Part shown: positions 6,308 to 6,992 of the stretch, piece by piece | How the letters are laid out: every line of letters starts with the position of its first letter | Position numbering within the stretch: position 1 is the stretch's first letter | DNA from: Alphaproteobacteria bacterium | GTDB taxonomy: Bacteria > Pseudomonadota > Alphaproteobacteria > Rhodobacterales > Rhodobacteraceae | Assembly (NCBI GenBank): GCA_030425945.1 | Contig: JAUHZL010000161.1 | Span: 1-6,992, forward strand | Length of the DNA: 6,992 bases | Reading direction: 5' to 3' | Program-made: the position numbers and the translations under genes | Notes under the pieces: generated by a model | What the model was told of the DNA's origin: nothing | Database searches by the model: none | Seen by the model: the letters and a program-made list of their open reading frames with translations, nothing else

Positions 6308-6340
6308 CCGTCCCCGGCGCTCCGTCGCCGCCGGGGACGG
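6308..6340 (+). terminator. Strong 12-bp hairpin after the peroxiredoxin gene
   Basis: CCGTCCCCGGCG (6308-6319) pairs perfectly with CGCCGGGGACGG (6329-6340) around a 9-base loop. G-U and G-C pairs can extend the base of the stem by up to three pairs. It lies just after the peroxiredoxin stop, as expected for a terminator. The downstream bases are C/A-rich with no T run, so release would need Rho or a non-canonical mechanism, unless the hairpin mainly stabilises the mRNA 3' end. Confidence 0.7.
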
Positions 6341-6381
6341 GTCCCCCGAAACCCCTCGACACGGCGGTCGGGCTTGGGAAT

Positions 6382-6400
6382 GGTGACTCTGTCTGTCACC
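6382..6400. repeat. Inverted repeat GGTGAC-N7-GTCACC abutting the ribosome-binding site of the rimB-like gene
   Basis: Perfect 6-base arms (6382-6387 and 6395-6400) are separated by TCTGTCT. The right arm directly touches the GGAG Shine-Dalgarno at 6401-6404. It could be an operator for a dimeric regulator or an RNA stem-loop next to the ribosome-binding site. The arms are short, so chance cannot be excluded. Confidence 0.4.
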
Positions 6401-6404
6401 GGAG
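6401..6404 (+). promoter_or_regulatory. Ribosome-binding site that fixes the rimB-like start
   Basis: GGAG lies 5 bases before the ATG at 6410. In-frame upstream candidates TTG 6374 and ATG 6380 have a weaker context and would place the inverted repeat inside the coding region, so 6410 is preferred. Confidence 0.65.
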
Positions 6405-6409
6405 TTCCC

Positions 6410-6910
6410 ATGCCGCGCAAGGCCGTTCCGAAGCCGCCGCCCACGGTGATCGGATGGCGCGAGATCATCGCGCTGCCGGAACTCGGGCTGGCCGAGATGC
6501 ATGCCAAGATCGACACCGGGGCGCGGACCTCGGCGCTTCATGCCACCCGGATCGTGCCGTTCCAGCGCGACGGGCAGGACTGGGTGCGCTTCCGGATCCC
6601 GCGCGACCACGGCCATGCCGCGCGGACCTGCGAGTTGCCGCTGGTCGATCATCGCGAGATCAAGAACACCTCCGGCACGCCCGAGCCGCGCTACGTCGTC
6701 GAGACGCTGATGGTGCTGGGCGGGCGGCGCTGGCGGATCGAGGTGTCCCTGGCAGATCGCAAGGCGATGCGGATGCCGATCATCCTCGGACGGACCGCAA
6801 TCCGTCGGCACAATATTCTCGTCGATGCCGGGCGATCGTACCTGGTGCCCTTGCCGGGGCCGAACGGGGCGGATAGATCCCGCGCGCCTGCCCGAAAGGA
6901 CGTCCCATGA
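6410..6910 (+). CDS. rimB: RimB-like retropepsin-fold protein (putative zinc protease family PF05618)
   Basis: Small soluble protein of 166 residues from the family long labelled putative ATP-dependent zinc protease and related to RimB of the pseudomonad rimABK operon, which acts with the S6-modifying ligase RimK. The opening block VIGWREIIALPELGL (13-27) is followed by AKIDTGARTSALHA (32-45). D35-T36-G37 is an aspartic-protease (retropepsin) triad. IKNTSGTPEPRYVVET and the second half MPIILGRTAI (122-131) complete the single-lobe fold, and RSYLVPLPG closes the conserved region. The N-terminal ten residues are basic and proline-rich, with no signal peptide. No HExxH zinc motif is present, so the zinc-protease name is probably misleading; a one-lobe retropepsin would have to dimerise. 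The stop overlaps the rimK start as ATGA, indicating translational coupling and a joint role. The symbol is given by family and context; the actual substrate is not known from sequence. Confidence 0.8.
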   Translation: MPRKAVPKPPPTVIGWREIIALPELGLAEMHAKIDTGARTSALHATRIVPFQRDGQDWVRFRIPRDHGHAARTCELPLVDHREIKNTSGTPEPRYVVETLMVLGGRRWRIEVSLADRKAMRMPIILGRTAIRRHNILVDAGRSYLVPLPGPNGADRSRAPARKDVP

Positions 6911-6992
6911 AGCTCGCCATGCTCGCCCGCAACGCGGGTCTCTACACGCACCAGCGGCTGAAGGAAGCGGCCGAGGCCCGGGGGCACACCCT
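6907..6992 (+). CDS. rimK: RimK-family ATP-grasp ligase (ribosomal protein S6 glutamate ligase), 3'-truncated
   Basis: Only the first 28 codons are in the window, beginning MKLAMLARNAGLYTHQRL and continuing KEAAEARGHT. This is the RimK N-terminus pattern: a first beta strand, the RN-x-x-LY turn, then a helix ending ARGH. RimK is an ATP-grasp enzyme that adds glutamates to the C-terminus of ribosomal protein S6. The ATP-grasp domain lies beyond the window, so the assignment rests on this short N-terminus and on the coupled rimB-like gene. The start overlaps the preceding stop as ATGA, and AAAGGA at 6895-6900 is a good ribosome-binding site 6 bases ahead. A related member such as LysX or a glutathione-synthase-like ATP-grasp protein cannot be fully excluded. 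Confidence 0.75.
   Translation, partial: MKLAMLARNAGLYTHQRLKEAAEARGHT

Noticed and set aside
6374..6409. TTG 6374 or ATG 6380 as the rimB-like start
   Set aside because: Both are poorly supported by a ribosome-binding site, and family similarity begins well after ATG 6410, which has GGAG at the right spacing.
5480..6876. Long open frames on both strands (443 residues minus, 464 residues plus) over the peroxiredoxin and rimB-like genes
   Set aside because: They cross two real genes, intergenic DNA and a hairpin; the long frames result from few stop codons at high GC.

Overview
The window is uniformly GC-rich, densely packed bacterial DNA with short intergenic gaps, repeated ATGA stop/start overlaps and the same codon style throughout. 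The gene content (a homoprotocatechuate meta-cleavage operon, a PRDX6-type 1-Cys peroxiredoxin, and a rimB-like/rimK pair) fits a free-living, high-GC alphaproteobacterium, probably of the Rhodobacterales. That placement rests on general resemblance, not on a marker gene. I see no tRNA, rRNA, CRISPR array, insertion sequence or clear sign of horizontal transfer. No gene-free stretch exceeds 160 bases.

Region 1 (1-4000, + strand) is the 3' part of a 4-hydroxyphenylacetate/homoprotocatechuate catabolic operon. It holds a 5'-truncated hpaD (ring-cleaving extradiol dioxygenase), a group II PLP-dependent aromatic-amino-acid-decarboxylase-like gene, a single-domain fumarylacetoacetate-hydrolase-family gene in the hpaG position, and hpaH (2-oxohept-3-enedioate hydratase). 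The last three are chained by ATGA overlaps, and the decarboxylase starts 10 bases after hpaD. HpaD opens homoprotocatechuate. The FAH protein and HpaH act on later intermediates, towards pyruvate and succinate semialdehyde. HpaE, HpaF and HpaI are not in the window. The decarboxylase is the unexpected member: it retains the catalytic residues of true aromatic amino acid decarboxylases and may feed tyrosine- or DOPA-derived amines into the pathway.

Region 2 (4001-5483) is a 43-base convergent gap with a GC-rich hairpin, then a minus-strand NAD(P)-dependent aldehyde dehydrogenase with a complete catalytic set. It does not look like HpaE, and its substrate is open.

Region 3 (5484-6340) is a 155-base divergent promoter region with a 9-base direct repeat spaced 52 bases apart, followed by a 1-Cys peroxiredoxin gene on the + strand. 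That gene ends at a perfect 12-bp hairpin.

Region 4 (6341-6992) has a small inverted repeat directly before the ribosome-binding site of a RimB-like retropepsin-fold protein gene. This gene overlaps, by ATGA, the start of rimK (ribosomal protein S6 glutamate ligase family), which runs off the window end.

No wholly new system is evident. The most interesting point is the decarboxylase built into the ring-cleavage operon.
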